A DNA stretch of 64,000 nt, from contig NZ_BAKX01000001.1 in NCBI RefSeq assembly GCF_000614585.1, positions 372,001-436,000 on the forward strand, written 5' to 3'. The notes under the pieces are model-generated. The model had not been told where the DNA came from, searched no databases, and saw only the letters and a list, made by a program, of their open reading frames with translations. Shown here piece after piece: positions 18,276 to 28,337 of this stretch. Origin of the DNA: Porphyromonas gingivicanis JCM 15907 (GTDB lineage Bacteria > Bacteroidota > Bacteroidia > Bacteroidales > Porphyromonadaceae). Numbering within the stretch: position 1 is the stretch's first letter; every line of letters starts with the position of its first letter. Position numbers and translations under genes: made by a program.

Positions 18276-19132
18276 CTAATAATTGTACTGTATAACTTCG
18301 CGAGTCAATATAACCGCTTCTACGGCAGCCCGTACATCGTGTACTCGGAGGATGCTGACCCCTCCTTGCAGTAGAGCTATGGTATGTAGTATGGTGGTGC
18401 CGTTTAGCGCTTCTTCTGGGGTAATGTCCAGCGTTTTCCAAACCATTCTTTTACGAGATACCCCTACGAGTATAGGGAGCTGTAAGGAGGTTAAAGACTG
18501 ATGGGCAAGGGCAAAAAGTCGAAAGTTGTCCGACATAGTTTTAGAAAATCCATATCCGGGGTCAAGGATAATATCTTTCACTCCTAATTTTCTGAGGCGA
18601 TCTGTACGTTCTATAAAATAGTCCAACACCTCCGTTTCTACATTGGGGGTGTAGGTATGTTGGGCGTGCATATGTTCCAAACCTCCTTTTAGGTGCATCA
18701 AAATATAGGGTACTCTTAATTGAGCACTGTAGCAAACATGTTGGCATCTCCTTCACCGCCGCTTATATCATTTATGATAGAGACTCCGTACTCTTCTACT
18801 GCCATGCGAGCAATGGTACTGTGAAAGGTATCTACCGATACAATCAGGTCGGGATACTCATTTCGCAACAAACGCAGAGCTGGTATGAGTCGCTCTTTCT
18901 CCTCAAGCATAGAAGGCTGTTGGCTACCTGGTCGGGTAGAGCATCCTCCAATATCTATCATTGTAGCTCCTTCCGAAATAATTTGTTCTATGCGCTCACG
19001 CATAGCTTGCTCTCCTTGTACTCGGCTGTCGGAATAGAAAGAATCGGGTGTAACATTCATTATCCCCATTACTTGTGGGGTAGAAAGAGAGCAAATCTTT
19101 CCTTTTAGATTGAGAGTTTGTTGTTGCCTCAT
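18276..19132 (-). CDS. folP: Dihydropteroate synthase (one frameshift in this sequence)
   Basis: Condenses p-aminobenzoate with the pterin diphosphate in folate synthesis. The first frame (19132-18716) carries VMGIMNVTPDSFYSDS (about 21-36), ATMIDIGGCSTRPGSQ and SVDTFHS; the second (ending 18276) carries MHLKGG, ILDPGYGFSKT, LVGVSRKRM and RVHDVRAA. Together these are the full set of DHPS motifs in order. The break lies at about 18720-18728: FATV before it and QLRVPYILMHLKGG after it fit if one base is restored, giving 285 aa. Another folate gene, folK, lies at 31355. It is upstream of cdaA in the same unit. Confidence 0.93.
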
Positions 19133-19189
19133 AAGCAGTTATTAGCTCTATTGTGTGAGATGGGGTTGTACCTCTGCTTTCTTGCACCT

Positions 19190-19197
19190 CAAAAGTA
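19190..19197 (-). promoter_or_regulatory. -7 box (TACTTTTG) for folP-cdaA
   Basis: A full TAnnTTTG match on the minus strand, 58 bases before the folP ATG. The -33 element is not recognisable. Confidence 0.4.
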
Positions 19198-19310
19198 CTT
19201 ATTTCGTCCGATATTGCTTCGTTTTTAGATTTCGAATATAGGGGAGTACAAGAGTTTAGAAGAAAGAAAAGAGAAAACGAAAGCTGCCTTCGGAAAGGTA
19301 TATAACGAAC

Positions 19311-19380
19311 TTTCAAAACCCTCTGTGCAAACGTTTGAAACCTTCTGTGCAAACTCTCAAAAGGGTTATACCTTTTGATT
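19311..19380 (+). repeat. Dispersed intergenic repeat, copy 2 (23-bp period)
   Basis: Two adjacent 23-base units (19311-19333 and 19334-19356) share the core CTCTGTGCAAAC / TTCTGTGCAAAC preceded by AAACC. A third, diverged part follows: TCAAAAGGGTTATACC, then TTTTGATT. The 19 bases TCTGTGCAAACTCTCAAAA (19344-19362) are identical to copy 1 at 7811-7829. Confidence 0.75.
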
Positions 19381-19674
19381 TTTGGGTAAAGAGGCAACTT
19401 CTCTTCCGCTCTGGGAGGAATTTGCACAAGACAGAAGGGAAGAAAAATGTTGATGGATATTTTGGTGCATAAGAGGGCATAAAGTGGCTGATACAGAGAG
19501 ATACAAAAGGGTACAAAGATGTGTGATAAGACACGACAGGTAGGAATGAGCTAACAGGTACCTTTTTAGAAAAGAGTCGTTACCGTTTTTCTCTATCAAC
19601 AATATCTCCCTCTATCCGCCTTTTTTTCTTTATTCTTTTTGTTTTTCAGTGGTACAAGAGAGCATAAAATCTAC

Positions 19675-19682
19675 TATCTTTG
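19675..19682 (+). promoter_or_regulatory. -7 box (TATCTTTG) of the purH-mre operon
   Basis: A full -7 match 46 bases before the purH ATG. Upstream T-rich sequence (19621-19646) contains TTTTTG, but its distance is longer than usual for a -33 element. Confidence 0.45.
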
Positions 19683-19728
19683 CTCTACTTAACTACAAAC
19701 GAAGCAACATTGCGCTCCAGAGCGATTT

Positions 19729-21255
19729 ATGGAAAAGATAGAAAGAAAAATAAAACGAGCACTTGTCTCCGTGTATCATAAGGAGGGCTTGGAGGAGATT
19801 ATTCGTGCTCTTCATGCCCTTGATGTCGAACTGGTTTCTACAGGAGGTACGAAGGATTATATCGAATCGTTAGGTATCCCTGCTACTGCAGTGGAGGATT
19901 TGACACAATATCCCTCTATGTTAGGAGGTAGGGTAAAGACCCTGCACCCGGGGGTGTTCGGTGGTATTTTGGCTCGTCGCGAACACGAACAGGATTTAAA
20001 AGAAGTGGCAGAGTTCAATATCCGTCTGTTTGACTTGGTTATTGTAGACTTATACCCTTTTGCAGATACTGTAGCCTCTGGAGCGAGCCAAGAAGACATT
20101 ATCGAAAAGATAGATATCGGTGGTATATCACTCATCAGAGGGGCTGCTAAAAACTTCCAAGATGTACTCATTATATCATCTGTGCACCAGTATCTATCCC
20201 TCTTGGATATTCTTAGAGAGCAAAAAGGTATCACTTCTTTGGAAGAGCGTAAACATTTTGCCAAACTTGCTTTTGCCGTTTCTTCGGGCTATGATACCGA
20301 TATTTTTCGCTACTTCGACCAAGGAAATTTATCAGCCTTCCGTGTTGCAGAAGACCATCTTAACGTGCTGCGTTATGGAGAGAATCCTCATCAAAAGGGG
20401 TACTTTTTCGGCAATTTAGAACTCTATTTTGACAAATTGCAAGGCAAGGAGATTTCTTACAATAACCTACAAGACATCGCCGCAGCGTGCGATTTGATTG
20501 CAGAGTACAAGGCTCCCACTTTTGCCGTACTGAAGCACAATAATCCTTGTGGTATAGCAACTCGCGAAACTATTCAAGAGGCGTGGGTAGCAGCTTTGGC
20601 TTGCGACCCCGAGTCGGCATTCGGTGGCATTCTTGTAGCTAATCGTCCTATTGATGTAGCTACGGCTCAATCTATCGGAGATCTATTCTTTGAAGTGTTG
20701 ATTGCTCCTGATTACGATAGTGAAGCCTTGGCGATTCTTACCCAAAAAAACAAGCGTATATTACTTTTACAAAAAGGTGAAATCCCTTCTAACTACAGTT
20801 TTAAGTCAGCCTTAGGAGGAGTATTGGTGCAAGAGGATGATAATTATAATGAAGATCCAAAGGCCTTTGAAGTGGTAACACAAAAATCTCCTTCCGAAGA
20901 CGAAGTAGACGATTTCGTTTTTGCTCAAAAGGTCGTTAAGCATTGTAAGAGCAATGCAATAGCTCTCGCCAAAGATAGTTGTCTTTTAGCTGTAGGCATT
21001 GGACAGACCTCTCGAGTCTCTGCACTCAAGCAAGCTATAGAGAAAGCGCGTAACTTTGGATTTGACCTCCAAGGAGCTGTGTTGGCAAGCGATGCTTTCT
21101 TCCCATTCGACGATTGTGTCGCTTTGGCTGCGGAGGCTGGTATAACTGCGATAGTTCAGCCTGGAGGTTCTCTCCGAGACAAGGATAGTATAAAGAAAGC
21201 AGACGAACTTGGCATCGCTATGGTTATGACAGGAGTTCGTCACTTTAAGCATTGA
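19729..21255 (+). CDS. purH: Bifunctional AICAR formyltransferase / IMP cyclohydrolase
   Basis: A 508-aa enzyme carrying out the last two steps of IMP synthesis. The N-terminal IMP cyclohydrolase (MGS-like) domain shows ALVSVYHKEGLEEIIRAL, VSTGGT and LGGRVKTLHPGVFGGIL. The C-terminal transformylase domain has the catalytic Lys-His pair in VLKHNNPCGIA, KSNAIALAKD, and DAFFPFDDCVALAAEAGI with IVQPGGSLRDKDSI near the end. The protein ends normally in MTGVRHFKH. It is the first gene before mreB, 39 bp apart. The formyl-THF it uses comes from the folate pathway served by folD and folP, also in this window. Confidence 0.96.
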   Translation: MEKIERKIKRALVSVYHKEGLEEIIRALHALDVELVSTGGTKDYIESLGIPATAVEDLTQYPSMLGGRVKTLHPGVFGGILARREHEQDLKEVAEFNIRLFDLVIVDLYPFADTVASGASQEDIIEKIDIGGISLIRGAAKNFQDVLIISSVHQYLSLLDILREQKGITSLEERKHFAKLAFAVSSGYDTDIFRYFDQGNLSAFRVAEDHLNVLRYGENPHQKGYFFGNLELYFDKLQGKEISYNNLQDIAAACDLIAEYKAPTFAVLKHNNPCGIATRETIQEAWVAALACDPESAFGGILVANRPIDVATAQSIGDLFFEVLIAPDYDSEALAILTQKNKRILLLQKGEIPSNYSFKSALGGVLVQEDDNYNEDPKAFEVVTQKSPSEDEVDDFVFAQKVVKHCKSNAIALAKDSCLLAVGIGQTSRVSALKQAIEKARNFGFDLQGAVLASDAFFPFDDCVALAAEAGITAIVQPGGSLRDKDSIKKADELGIAMVMTGVRHFKH

Positions 21256-21294
21256 TTAACAAGTATAAGCATCTGTATAGAATAAGATTATCAT

Positions 21295-22317
21295 ATGGGA
21301 CTCTTTTCTTTCAAACAGGAATTGGCAATAGACCTCGGTACCGCCAATACCGTAATCACTAAAGACGGAAAGATTGTGCTTGACGAGCCGTCGGTGGTGG
21401 CTTTTGACCTCCGTACCAACGAAGTGTTGGCTATAGGCCATGAAGCACGAGAGATGTACGAAAAAGGACATGCTTATATCCGCACAGTGCGTCCTTTAAG
21501 AGATGGAGTGATTGCAGACTTTAGTGCCGCAGAACAGATGATTAGAGGGATGATTAAGAGCCTAAATAAAAAGTCTCGTAGACTCTTTAATCCGTCTCTT
21601 CGTATGGTAGTTTGTATCCCATCGGGAAGTACACAGGTAGAGATAAGAGCTGTGCATGATTCTTGTGAACATGCAGGAGGTAGAGAGGTGTATATGCTTT
21701 TTGAACCTATGGCGGCTGCAATCGGAATTGGTATAGATGTCTTAGCTCCTCAAGGTAATATGATAGTGGATATAGGTGGGGGAACAACCGAAATAGCTGT
21801 TATCTCTTATGGAGGGATTGCTACTAAGCAATCTATTCGTACGGCAGGAGACGAGTTTACCAATGATATTATGAACCATATGCGCCAAAAGCACAATGTT
21901 CGTATTGGAGAGCGTACGGCAGAACAAATAAAGATAAATGTAGGAGCTGCTATTAGGGAGCTAGAGGATACGCCCCCCGATTTTGAGGTTTGTGGTGCAG
22001 ACCAGATGGATACCTTGCCTCGTAAGATACTCGTTTCTTCGGCGGAAATAGCAGGATGTTTGGATGCTTCTATAGCCAAAATCGAAGCCGCAATACTTAA
22101 AACATTGGAAGAGACACCTCCTGAACTTTATGGAGATGTTATTAGCAATGGTATCAATCTAACGGGCGGTGGAGCTCTACTAAGAGGCTTAGACAAACGT
22201 CTTACCGATCGCTTCGGGATTAAGTTTATTGTACCCGAAGAACCCCTTCATGCAGTGGCCAAAGGTACAGGTATAGCTTTGAAAAATATTGAAACTTTCA
22301 ACTTCCTAATTCAATAG
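21295..22317 (+). CDS. mreB: Rod shape-determining protein MreB
   Basis: A 340-aa bacterial actin that forms membrane-bound filaments directing lateral wall synthesis. Actin-fold nucleotide motifs are all present: phosphate-1 DLGTANTVI (about 14-22), phosphate-2 VDIGGGTTEIAVIS (about 159-172) and the adenosine motif LTGGGALLRGLD (about 288-299). N-terminal MGLFSFKQE matches the usual short amphipathic start. mreC, mreD, mrdA and rodA follow on the same strand in the standard order. Confidence 0.96.
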   Translation: MGLFSFKQELAIDLGTANTVITKDGKIVLDEPSVVAFDLRTNEVLAIGHEAREMYEKGHAYIRTVRPLRDGVIADFSAAEQMIRGMIKSLNKKSRRLFNPSLRMVVCIPSGSTQVEIRAVHDSCEHAGGREVYMLFEPMAAAIGIGIDVLAPQGNMIVDIGGGTTEIAVISYGGIATKQSIRTAGDEFTNDIMNHMRQKHNVRIGERTAEQIKINVGAAIRELEDTPPDFEVCGADQMDTLPRKILVSSAEIAGCLDASIAKIEAAILKTLEETPPELYGDVISNGINLTGGGALLRGLDKRLTDRFGIKFIVPEEPLHAVAKGTGIALKNIETFNFLIQ

Positions 22318-22356
22318 TACTGTTTTGTGCCCTCTTGATTGAAGGCTTGATACAAA

Positions 22357-23226
22357 GTGCAAAAGATATTTGAGTTTATAACGAACAAAGCGCATTGGCT
22401 ACTCCTCATACTTTTTGAGGTGGTAGCTTTTGCTTTGTTATTTAATGGCAATATCTATCATAGATTTATAAACTTAACCTACTCGAACTATATAGTGGGT
22501 TCCTTTCTCCAAGTATCTGGAGACCTTACAAGCTACATCAAGCTAAGACAGAAAAATGAGGCACTGCTCGAACAGAATGCTCGTTTAGAATCGAAATACT
22601 TGTCCTTAAAGCAACAGGTAGAGCATGCTGCGGCCGATACCATAATACCTTTTGCTTTTGTGACCGACTCTCTCATTGCTCCCACTCCTTTGGAATATAT
22701 AACAGCTCGGGTTATTAGTTCTTCTATCAATAAAACTCATAACTTACTGGTAATAGACAAAGGAGAGCGATCTGGTGTACAAAAAGATATGGGGGTTATG
22801 TCGGCTCATGGAGTAGTGGGTATCGTCTCCTCCGTCTCTCAAAACTATTCGGTAATTGTACCCCTGATAAATCCGACAATAAAGTTGAGTTGTAAATTGC
22901 AAAACACGGGACACTTTGGTTACTTGTCTTGGAATGACCCTGGAAAAAGTATTACACGATTGACAGATTTGCCCAATCACGTCTCTTATAAGAGTGGAGA
23001 TACTATTGTTACCAGTGGCTACTCATCGGTTTTCCCTCCTAACCTTTTTGTTGGCACAGTGGGAGCAGAGTCTCAAACAAGTGATGGTATTGCTCTATCG
23101 TCTTCTTATATACCTGTTGTTTTGGGTACAGATTTTGCCACGTTAGATTTCGTATATGTGATTAGTGGTGGGGTAGTATTGCCTCAAAGGGAATTAGATT
23201 CATTGCTAACACCGAGAGATTTATGA
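22357..23226 (+). CDS. mreC: Rod shape-determining protein MreC
   Basis: A 289-aa bitopic protein linking MreB to the periplasmic wall machinery. The start is a GTG at 22357. One membrane helix (about 11-30), a coiled-coil (about 60-90, LRQKNEALLEQNARLESK) and the double beta-barrel domain follow, with NLLVIDKGERSGVQKDMGVM and GVVGIVSSVSQNYSVIVPL typical of MreC. Its stop overlaps the mreD start by four bases. Confidence 0.93.
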   Translation: MQKIFEFITNKAHWLLLILFEVVAFALLFNGNIYHRFINLTYSNYIVGSFLQVSGDLTSYIKLRQKNEALLEQNARLESKYLSLKQQVEHAAADTIIPFAFVTDSLIAPTPLEYITARVISSSINKTHNLLVIDKGERSGVQKDMGVMSAHGVVGIVSSVSQNYSVIVPLINPTIKLSCKLQNTGHFGYLSWNDPGKSITRLTDLPNHVSYKSGDTIVTSGYSSVFPPNLFVGTVGAESQTSDGIALSSSYIPVVLGTDFATLDFVYVISGGVVLPQRELDSLLTPRDL

Positions 23227-23753
23227 CGATTCGATCTATAATTATCTTTTTGCAGGCTTTGGTAATCTTATTCTTGCAAGTATGGGTGTTTAATCCTCTC
23301 TATATATTTCGTTTGGCAACCCCTTTCCCCTATCTTTTGCTTTTGTTCCTTTTACCAATTGGATTTTCCAAGGCTTGGGTTACTTTTTTCAGTGCATTGT
23401 TTGGCTTTGTTTTAGACATCTTTTCGGGTACTCCAGGATTACACTTAGCAGCTTTTACTGCGACAGGTTTTTTGCGTAACTACTTAATCAAATTTTTCAT
23501 AGATGCCGAGACTGATCCTCTTCTTTCTCCTGTGAAAGGGATACGAGGAGGGAGTATGGCTTTGTTGCTACTTATTATAGTATCGGTACATCATAGTATT
23601 CTTTTTGGATTAGATGCTTTTTCCGCCTTTCATATAGGTTATTTCTTAAAACGTTTGGGAAGTAGCCTTTTGACCACTTATTTGATAGTATTAGTCGCTA
23701 TACTACTCATGGGACAACAGGCTAAAAAGCATGCTACCAACTATCAAGGATAA
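23223..23753 (+). CDS. mreD: Rod shape-determining protein MreD
   Basis: A 176-aa inner-membrane protein of about five or six helices with few polar residues, matching MreD in length and position between mreC and the PBP2 gene. FSGTPGLHLAAFTATGFLRNY (about 76-96) resembles the conserved MreD segment. Identity rests partly on gene order, as MreD sequences are poorly conserved. It works with MreC in the elongation complex. Confidence 0.88.
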   Translation: MTIRSIIIFLQALVILFLQVWVFNPLYIFRLATPFPYLLLLFLLPIGFSKAWVTFFSALFGFVLDIFSGTPGLHLAAFTATGFLRNYLIKFFIDAETDPLLSPVKGIRGGSMALLLLIIVSVHHSILFGLDAFSAFHIGYFLKRLGSSLLTTYLIVLVAILLMGQQAKKHATNYQG

Positions 23754-23776
23754 GCTCTTTATTTGTCTTATTAGGC

Positions 23777-25637
23777 ATGAAAAAGGAGAAGGGAAGTGAG
23801 TTACAGAGGATAATGTTTTTATCTCTCATTGCTATACTCATTGTGATTGGGTATATAGTAAGGCTTTTCTATTTGCAGATATTAAGCCCTGAATATACAG
23901 AAAAAGCCGAAAGGAATGCTTTCTATTACCGAACGATATATCCCGAGCGAGGAGTTATATTTGACCGAGAGGGGCGTTTGTTGGTCTTTAATGAACCTGC
24001 TTATGATATATTGGTAGTCAATAAAGAGGTTAAAGATTTAGATACGTTAGAATTCTGCAAATTTCTCGGTGTAGATATAGAGTTAGTGCGCAACCGTTTT
24101 CAATTTATTAAGAATAGAACCTTAAATCCAGGGTATTCACCATATACTCCGCAAACATTACTTACTCAAATAAATGTACAGAATGCTGGGCGGTTTCAAG
24201 AACATCTCTATAAATTCCCTGGGTTCTTTGTACAGCATAGATCGGTGCGCAAGTATGATACCTCTGCTGCCGCCCATGTATTGGGCTATCTTTCTGAGTG
24301 TAATCAAAATGAAATAGCTAAGGATAGTACTTTGGCTTTGGGCGATTATATTGGCAAATCGGGAGTGGAACGATTTTACGATCTCTCTCTTCGGGGGCAA
24401 AAAGGCTACCAAATAATGCTTCGAGATGCTCGTGGGCGCATAAAAGGTCGTTACAATAACGGGGCTAATGATATCTCTGAAAAGCGAGGTAGTAATATTA
24501 CTCTTAGTCTTGATATAGAACTACAAAAATTAGGAGAGGCTCTAATGCGAGGCAAACGAGGGGCTATTGTGATGATAGAGCCACAAACTGGCGAGGTGCT
24601 ATGCCTTGTTACAAGCCCTAACTTTGATCCTTCTCTGCTTACAGGACGTGATTTTGGGAAAAACCATATTCTTTTGGAGCGAGAGAGAGGAAAACCTCTT
24701 TTTAACAGAGCTATACAAGGGGCTTATCCTCCAGGATCTACTTTCAAAACAACACAAGCGGCTATCTTTCTGAATGAAGGGATTATTACAGGTAACACCC
24801 AATTTACCTGCTATCATGTTATCCCCGTTTACGAGGAAAACCAGCCTGCCACTCTCATTACTCTCCGTTGGCAGTGGAGTATGCTTTAACCACATCGTGC
24901 AATGCTTTTTTCTGTTGGGGGCTTCACTATATGCTTGACGATCGTTCTCGTTATCCTTCTGTACAGCAGGCTTTTACTCAATGGAAAGATTATATGATTT
25001 CTTTCGGTTGCGGTTATCCAGTTGGCATTGACTTACCAGGGGAGAAAAGAGGCTTTATCCCTAATAGCGACTACTATGACAAGTGGTATCAAAAGCGATG
25101 GACTTCCTCCAGCATTATCTCTAACTCAATAGGGCAGGGCGAGGTGCTAATGACTCCTTTACAAATGGCTAATATGGCTGCTATAATAGCGAATAGAGGT
25201 TACTACTATCGTCCTCATATGGTACGAGAGATTGCTGGAAACGAGTTGGATACCGCTTATACCAAAAGCATATTACCGCTGTGCGAAAAGAACATTGGGA
25301 ACTTATTGTAAGCGGGATGGCAGGGGCAGTTACAGCAGGTACCTGTCGAGCAGCCAACTTTGCTCCTGGAGAGATTGAGGTGTGTGGCAAAACAGGAACA
25401 GCAGAAAATAGACATGGTAAAGATCATTCTGCTTTTATCGGATTTGCTCCTCGTAATAATCCTCAAGTAGCCATAGCCGTATATGTAGAAAACGGAGGCT
25501 TTGGGGCTACCTTTGGAGTGCCTATTGGCCGTGTTATGATGGAATATTACCTTCGAGAGGGCAATCTATCAGCTTCCTCTTTGGGAATTGTAGAACAGAT
25601 GAAACATCAATCGTTAGCTTATACGTATGAACCCTAA
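23777..25637 (+). CDS. mrdA: Penicillin-binding protein 2 (two frameshifts in this sequence)
   Basis: The elongation transpeptidase. The N-terminus has one membrane helix (about 12-31), then a class B PBP dimerisation domain (YPERGVIFDREGRLL; AAHVLGYLSE; GKSGVERFYD). The transpeptidase motifs are SxxK in PPGSTFKTT, SxN in ISNSIGQGEVLMTPLQMA, and KTG in CGKTGTAE. The gene is read in three frames: one G is missing at 24818 (restores CYHGYPRLRGKPACHSHYS) and one A at 25264-25267 (restores AYTKKHITAVRKEHWEL). With both restored it is 620 aa and continuous. It partners RodA, whose gene overlaps the stop. Confidence 0.94.
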
Positions 25638-27112
25638 TCAAGCAACTTCTTTTTTTAAACGATTAGATTGGTTTACGATAATTATTTACCTCCTACTTGT
25701 TGTTTCGGGGTGGGCTATGATTTGTGCCGCAAGTTACAGCTATGATACAGAGCATTTAGTAACTCCAGGGAGTAGACCAATGATGCAACTAATTTGGATG
25801 GGGTTAAGTCTTATACTTATTTTCATTCTTCTAACAGTTGATGTAGGCTGGCTTGAGAGCCTAACGCCTATTTTTTATATTGTTATGCTGGGGCTTCTAT
25901 TTATCACGATATTTGTTGCCCCTGAGATAAAAGGCTCTCGTTCTTGGTTGGTCTTAGGCCCATTGCGGTTACAACCTGCTGAGTTTGCAAGATAACAACC
26001 TCTTTGATGCTCGCTTCGACTATAAATCGCTATGCTTCAAGCTCTCTTCTTGGCGCTCTTATGCCGAAGTGTTTGGAATAATTTTACTGCCAGTTTTTCT
26101 TATTTTTCTTGAAAAAGAGACAGGCTCTGCTCTGGTCTATACAGCCTTGTTTTTGGCACTTTATAGAGAGGGGCTATCGGGCATTATCATTGGGAGTGCT
26201 TTTCTTGCCGTTGTACTCTTTGTTGCCTCTCTATCGCTCAACGATGTATATTGGGGAGACACGCAGGCACAGATCTGGAGCCTTGCCACTATTATTATGC
26301 TTGCTGTTTTTGTGCTACTTCTACTACGCCCTGCCAAGAATAAAAGGCTTTTTCATTGGCTTATTGTTTCCGAATTGGCACTTTATGTTATTGCTTGGGG
26401 GGGGAGTTTTTTCTTTCCTATGAACTATGCCTATGTGGCTATCTTACAGCTCGGCTTGCTTCTTATCTATTGTTTTACTCAGGCATTTCGCTATTATGCC
26501 CGTCGTTATTTCTTAATATTATTTTTTGCCATTGCTTGCATTCTTTATACACTATCTGTCTCTTTCGTATTCGAAAAAGTATTGCAACCCCATCAACAGG
26601 TACGTATCTCGGTAGCTTTAGGACTCAAGGAAGACCCCAAAGGGGTAGGGTATAATGTAAATCAAGCTAAGATAGCTGTTGGCTCTGGAGGCCTTACAGG
26701 TAAAGGTTTCCTCCAAGGTACACAAACCAAACTTAACTACGTGCCCGAGCAAGATACAGACTTTATTTTTTGTACTGTCGGGGAGGAGATGGGATTTATT
26801 GGTTCCTCCGCCCTACTTATCGTCTACCTCATACTTATATTGCGTATATATTATCTTGCCGAGCGACAAACTACAGCTTTCGGTCGAGTATATGGTTACT
26901 GCGTAGGTTCTATATTCTTTTTTCACTTGTCGATAAATGTGGGAATGGTAATAGGTTTAGTACCCGTTATTGGTATTCCTCTTCCCTTTTTTAGCTATGG
27001 AGGGTCCTCTTTGTGGGGATTTACTATTCTCTTATTCCTTTTTTTACGGATAGATGCCTCTCGCAAACTGGAGAGTACCGCCTCTTCTCCAGCTCTAAGA
27101 GGGCTTGTCTAA
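25627..27112 (+). CDS. rodA: Rod shape-determining peptidoglycan glycosyltransferase RodA (two frameshifts in this sequence)
   Basis: A SEDS-family glycan polymerase of the elongation complex, with about 10 membrane segments. The first frame ends at LRLQPAEFAR. Restoring an A at 25989-25990 gives PAEFAKITTSLMLASTINRY, and restoring a G at 26034 gives RYGFKLSSW, after which the long frame runs to the end. The repaired protein is 495 aa. SEDS features include PAEFAK, the ETGSALVY block, EQDTDFIFCTVGEEMGF and IGIPLPFFSYGGSSLWG. The start at 25627 overlaps the mrdA stop. Seen alone, the two fragments could be mistaken for two genes. Confidence 0.94.
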
Positions 27113-27189
27113 ATCTCTCACAACCCTTTTTCTATAAAGGCTATTAGTTTATGGTTATACAGCTTACTGTATGAGGGTACTGTGTAGAG

Positions 27190-27256
27190 TTCTAAAAGCT
27201 ATAACCCTTTAGAATGTTTGTATAGATGGTTTTGAAAGTTTACACGGATGGTTTTT
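27190..27256 (-). repeat. Dispersed intergenic repeat, copy 3 (22-bp period)
   Basis: Two adjacent 22-base units lie at 27212-27233 and 27234-27255; on the minus strand they read AAAACCATCTATACAAAC and AAAACCATCCGTGTAAAC plus four more bases each. The flank AAAGGGTTATAGCTTTTAGA, again on the minus strand, matches the AAAAGGGTTATACCTTTTGA flank of copy 2. It sits in the 288-bp gap between rodA and ftsX and points the opposite way to copies 1 and 2. The rest of that gap holds only the ftsX promoter. Confidence 0.7.
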
Positions 27257-27339
27257 CCGCTTAGGTATATACCTTGGGAAGCTATGGATTATTTTAAAGA
27301 GAGATATGCGCCTTTGATAAGGCAGTAGGGCATATTTCA

Positions 27340-27369
27340 TTGCTCGGGTATAATATTTTTGTACCTTTG
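27340..27369 (+). promoter_or_regulatory. Promoter of the ftsX-folK operon
   Basis: ATTG with TTG at 27340-27342, a 19-base spacer and TACCTTTG at 27362-27369, a full -7 match. The start site near 27376 precedes the ftsX ATG at 27401 by about 25 bases. This supports the ATG over the in-frame TTG at 27359, which would lie upstream of the transcript start. Confidence 0.6.
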
Positions 27370-27400
27370 TCCAACTCTTTTATACAGTTCTTTATATAAG

Positions 27401-28282
27401 ATGCGACGACAAGATATTCCCAAGAAGAAAAAAGCGTTTCACACTCGCTTTATAGCGATTATCAGTATAGCACTCCCTTTATTTACTCTCGCATGGATTG
27501 GGGTAGTAGAGGCTTTTCAGAGAGGGGTAGACCGTGAGAGTCGAGAAAATCTTACATTCTCCATCACCTTGAATAAAGAACTTTCCGATAAACAGGGAAA
27601 GGAGTTTTTACAGTCGTTACAACAACAAACTTTTATCAAAGATGCTCGCTATATATCACCCGAGCAAGCAGCAAAGGAGTTAGAAGAGGAATTGGGGGAA
27701 AATCCAGAAAAGGTATTGGGCTACAACCCCTTGTTGCCATCAATTGAATTGCATCTGCATTCTGAATACACCCATCCAGATAGCTTAGTGAAGGTAGATG
27801 CTGTTATTTCTCAACTCTCCGGTGTCGATAAGTTTTCCTATCGCTCTGATATGTTCGATATTGTCTATGATAGGATGCAGAAGTCTTCTTACATTCTTTG
27901 GGCACTCTCTGCACTTCTTCTCATAATGGCTATAATTCAAATAAACAATACAACACATCTGATGATTTACTCCAAGAGGTTTTTGATTCGTTCAATGACT
28001 CTTTTGGGGGCAGATAGAGGGTTCATATGTCGCCCCTTTGTACTTTACAGTGTTGGTAATGGCTTTTGGGGAGGGGTACTCTCGGTAATCTTTTTTGCTG
28101 CTTCTGTGTCTGGGCTTAACTATTATATGCATCTGCCTATACTCCAATATATATCTTGGATTGAGTTAGGTATAATAGCAGGTATTATGATTGTAGTAGG
28201 TGTTCTGCTTTCTACCATATCATCTTTCTTTTCTACTTTGCATTACCTTCGTATGGATAGAGGTCGCATAACCCTCAGTTAA
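27401..28282 (+). CDS. ftsX: Cell division protein FtsX
   Basis: A 293-aa ABC-transporter-like permease that, with FtsE, controls peptidoglycan hydrolases at the septum. One N-terminal membrane helix (about 17-35), a periplasmic domain of about 120 residues (about 40-160) and three C-terminal membrane helices give the standard FtsX topology; the permease core SALLLIMAIIQINNTTHLMIYS matches the family. I chose the ATG at 27401 because the predicted promoter leaves no transcript for the upstream TTG. ftsE is not adjacent, as is usual in this phylum. Confidence 0.88.
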   Translation: MRRQDIPKKKKAFHTRFIAIISIALPLFTLAWIGVVEAFQRGVDRESRENLTFSITLNKELSDKQGKEFLQSLQQQTFIKDARYISPEQAAKELEEELGENPEKVLGYNPLLPSIELHLHSEYTHPDSLVKVDAVISQLSGVDKFSYRSDMFDIVYDRMQKSSYILWALSALLLIMAIIQINNTTHLMIYSKRFLIRSMTLLGADRGFICRPFVLYSVGNGFWGGVLSVIFFAASVSGLNYYMHLPILQYISWIELGIIAGIMIVVGVLLSTISSFFSTLHYLRMDRGRITLS

Positions 28283-28337
28283 TAGAAAAAAGTATAAAGA
28301 AATAGAGTAGAGATTTATATCCCCAACAGTAAATACT

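Larger units (their letters stand above)
19133..19728. other. 596-bp divergent intergenic region between folP and purH
   Basis: It contains a -7 box for leftward folP (19190-19197), repeat copy 2 (19311-19380) and the purH -7 box (19675-19682). Overlapping short open frames on the minus strand (19313-19602) lack motifs and look random. At 19419-19441 the reverse strand reads CCCTTCTGTCTTGTGCAAA, which resembles one repeat unit with a small insertion. Confidence 0.55.

Noticed and set aside
19313-19602. Overlapping minus-strand frames of 73-78 codons upstream of folP
   Set aside because: They overlap each other in different frames, are Ser/Leu/Cys-rich without motifs, and cover repeat copy 2.
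24818-25267. The breaks in mrdA, rodA and other genes as programmed frameshifting
   Set aside because: There are 13 sites in unrelated genes with no shared slippery heptamer or stimulatory structure, and all require the same one-base gain.
27359-27400. TTG at 27359 as the ftsX start
   Set aside because: It lies within or before the predicted -7 box at 27362-27369, so it would not be transcribed; the ATG at 27401 gives a normal FtsX N-terminus.
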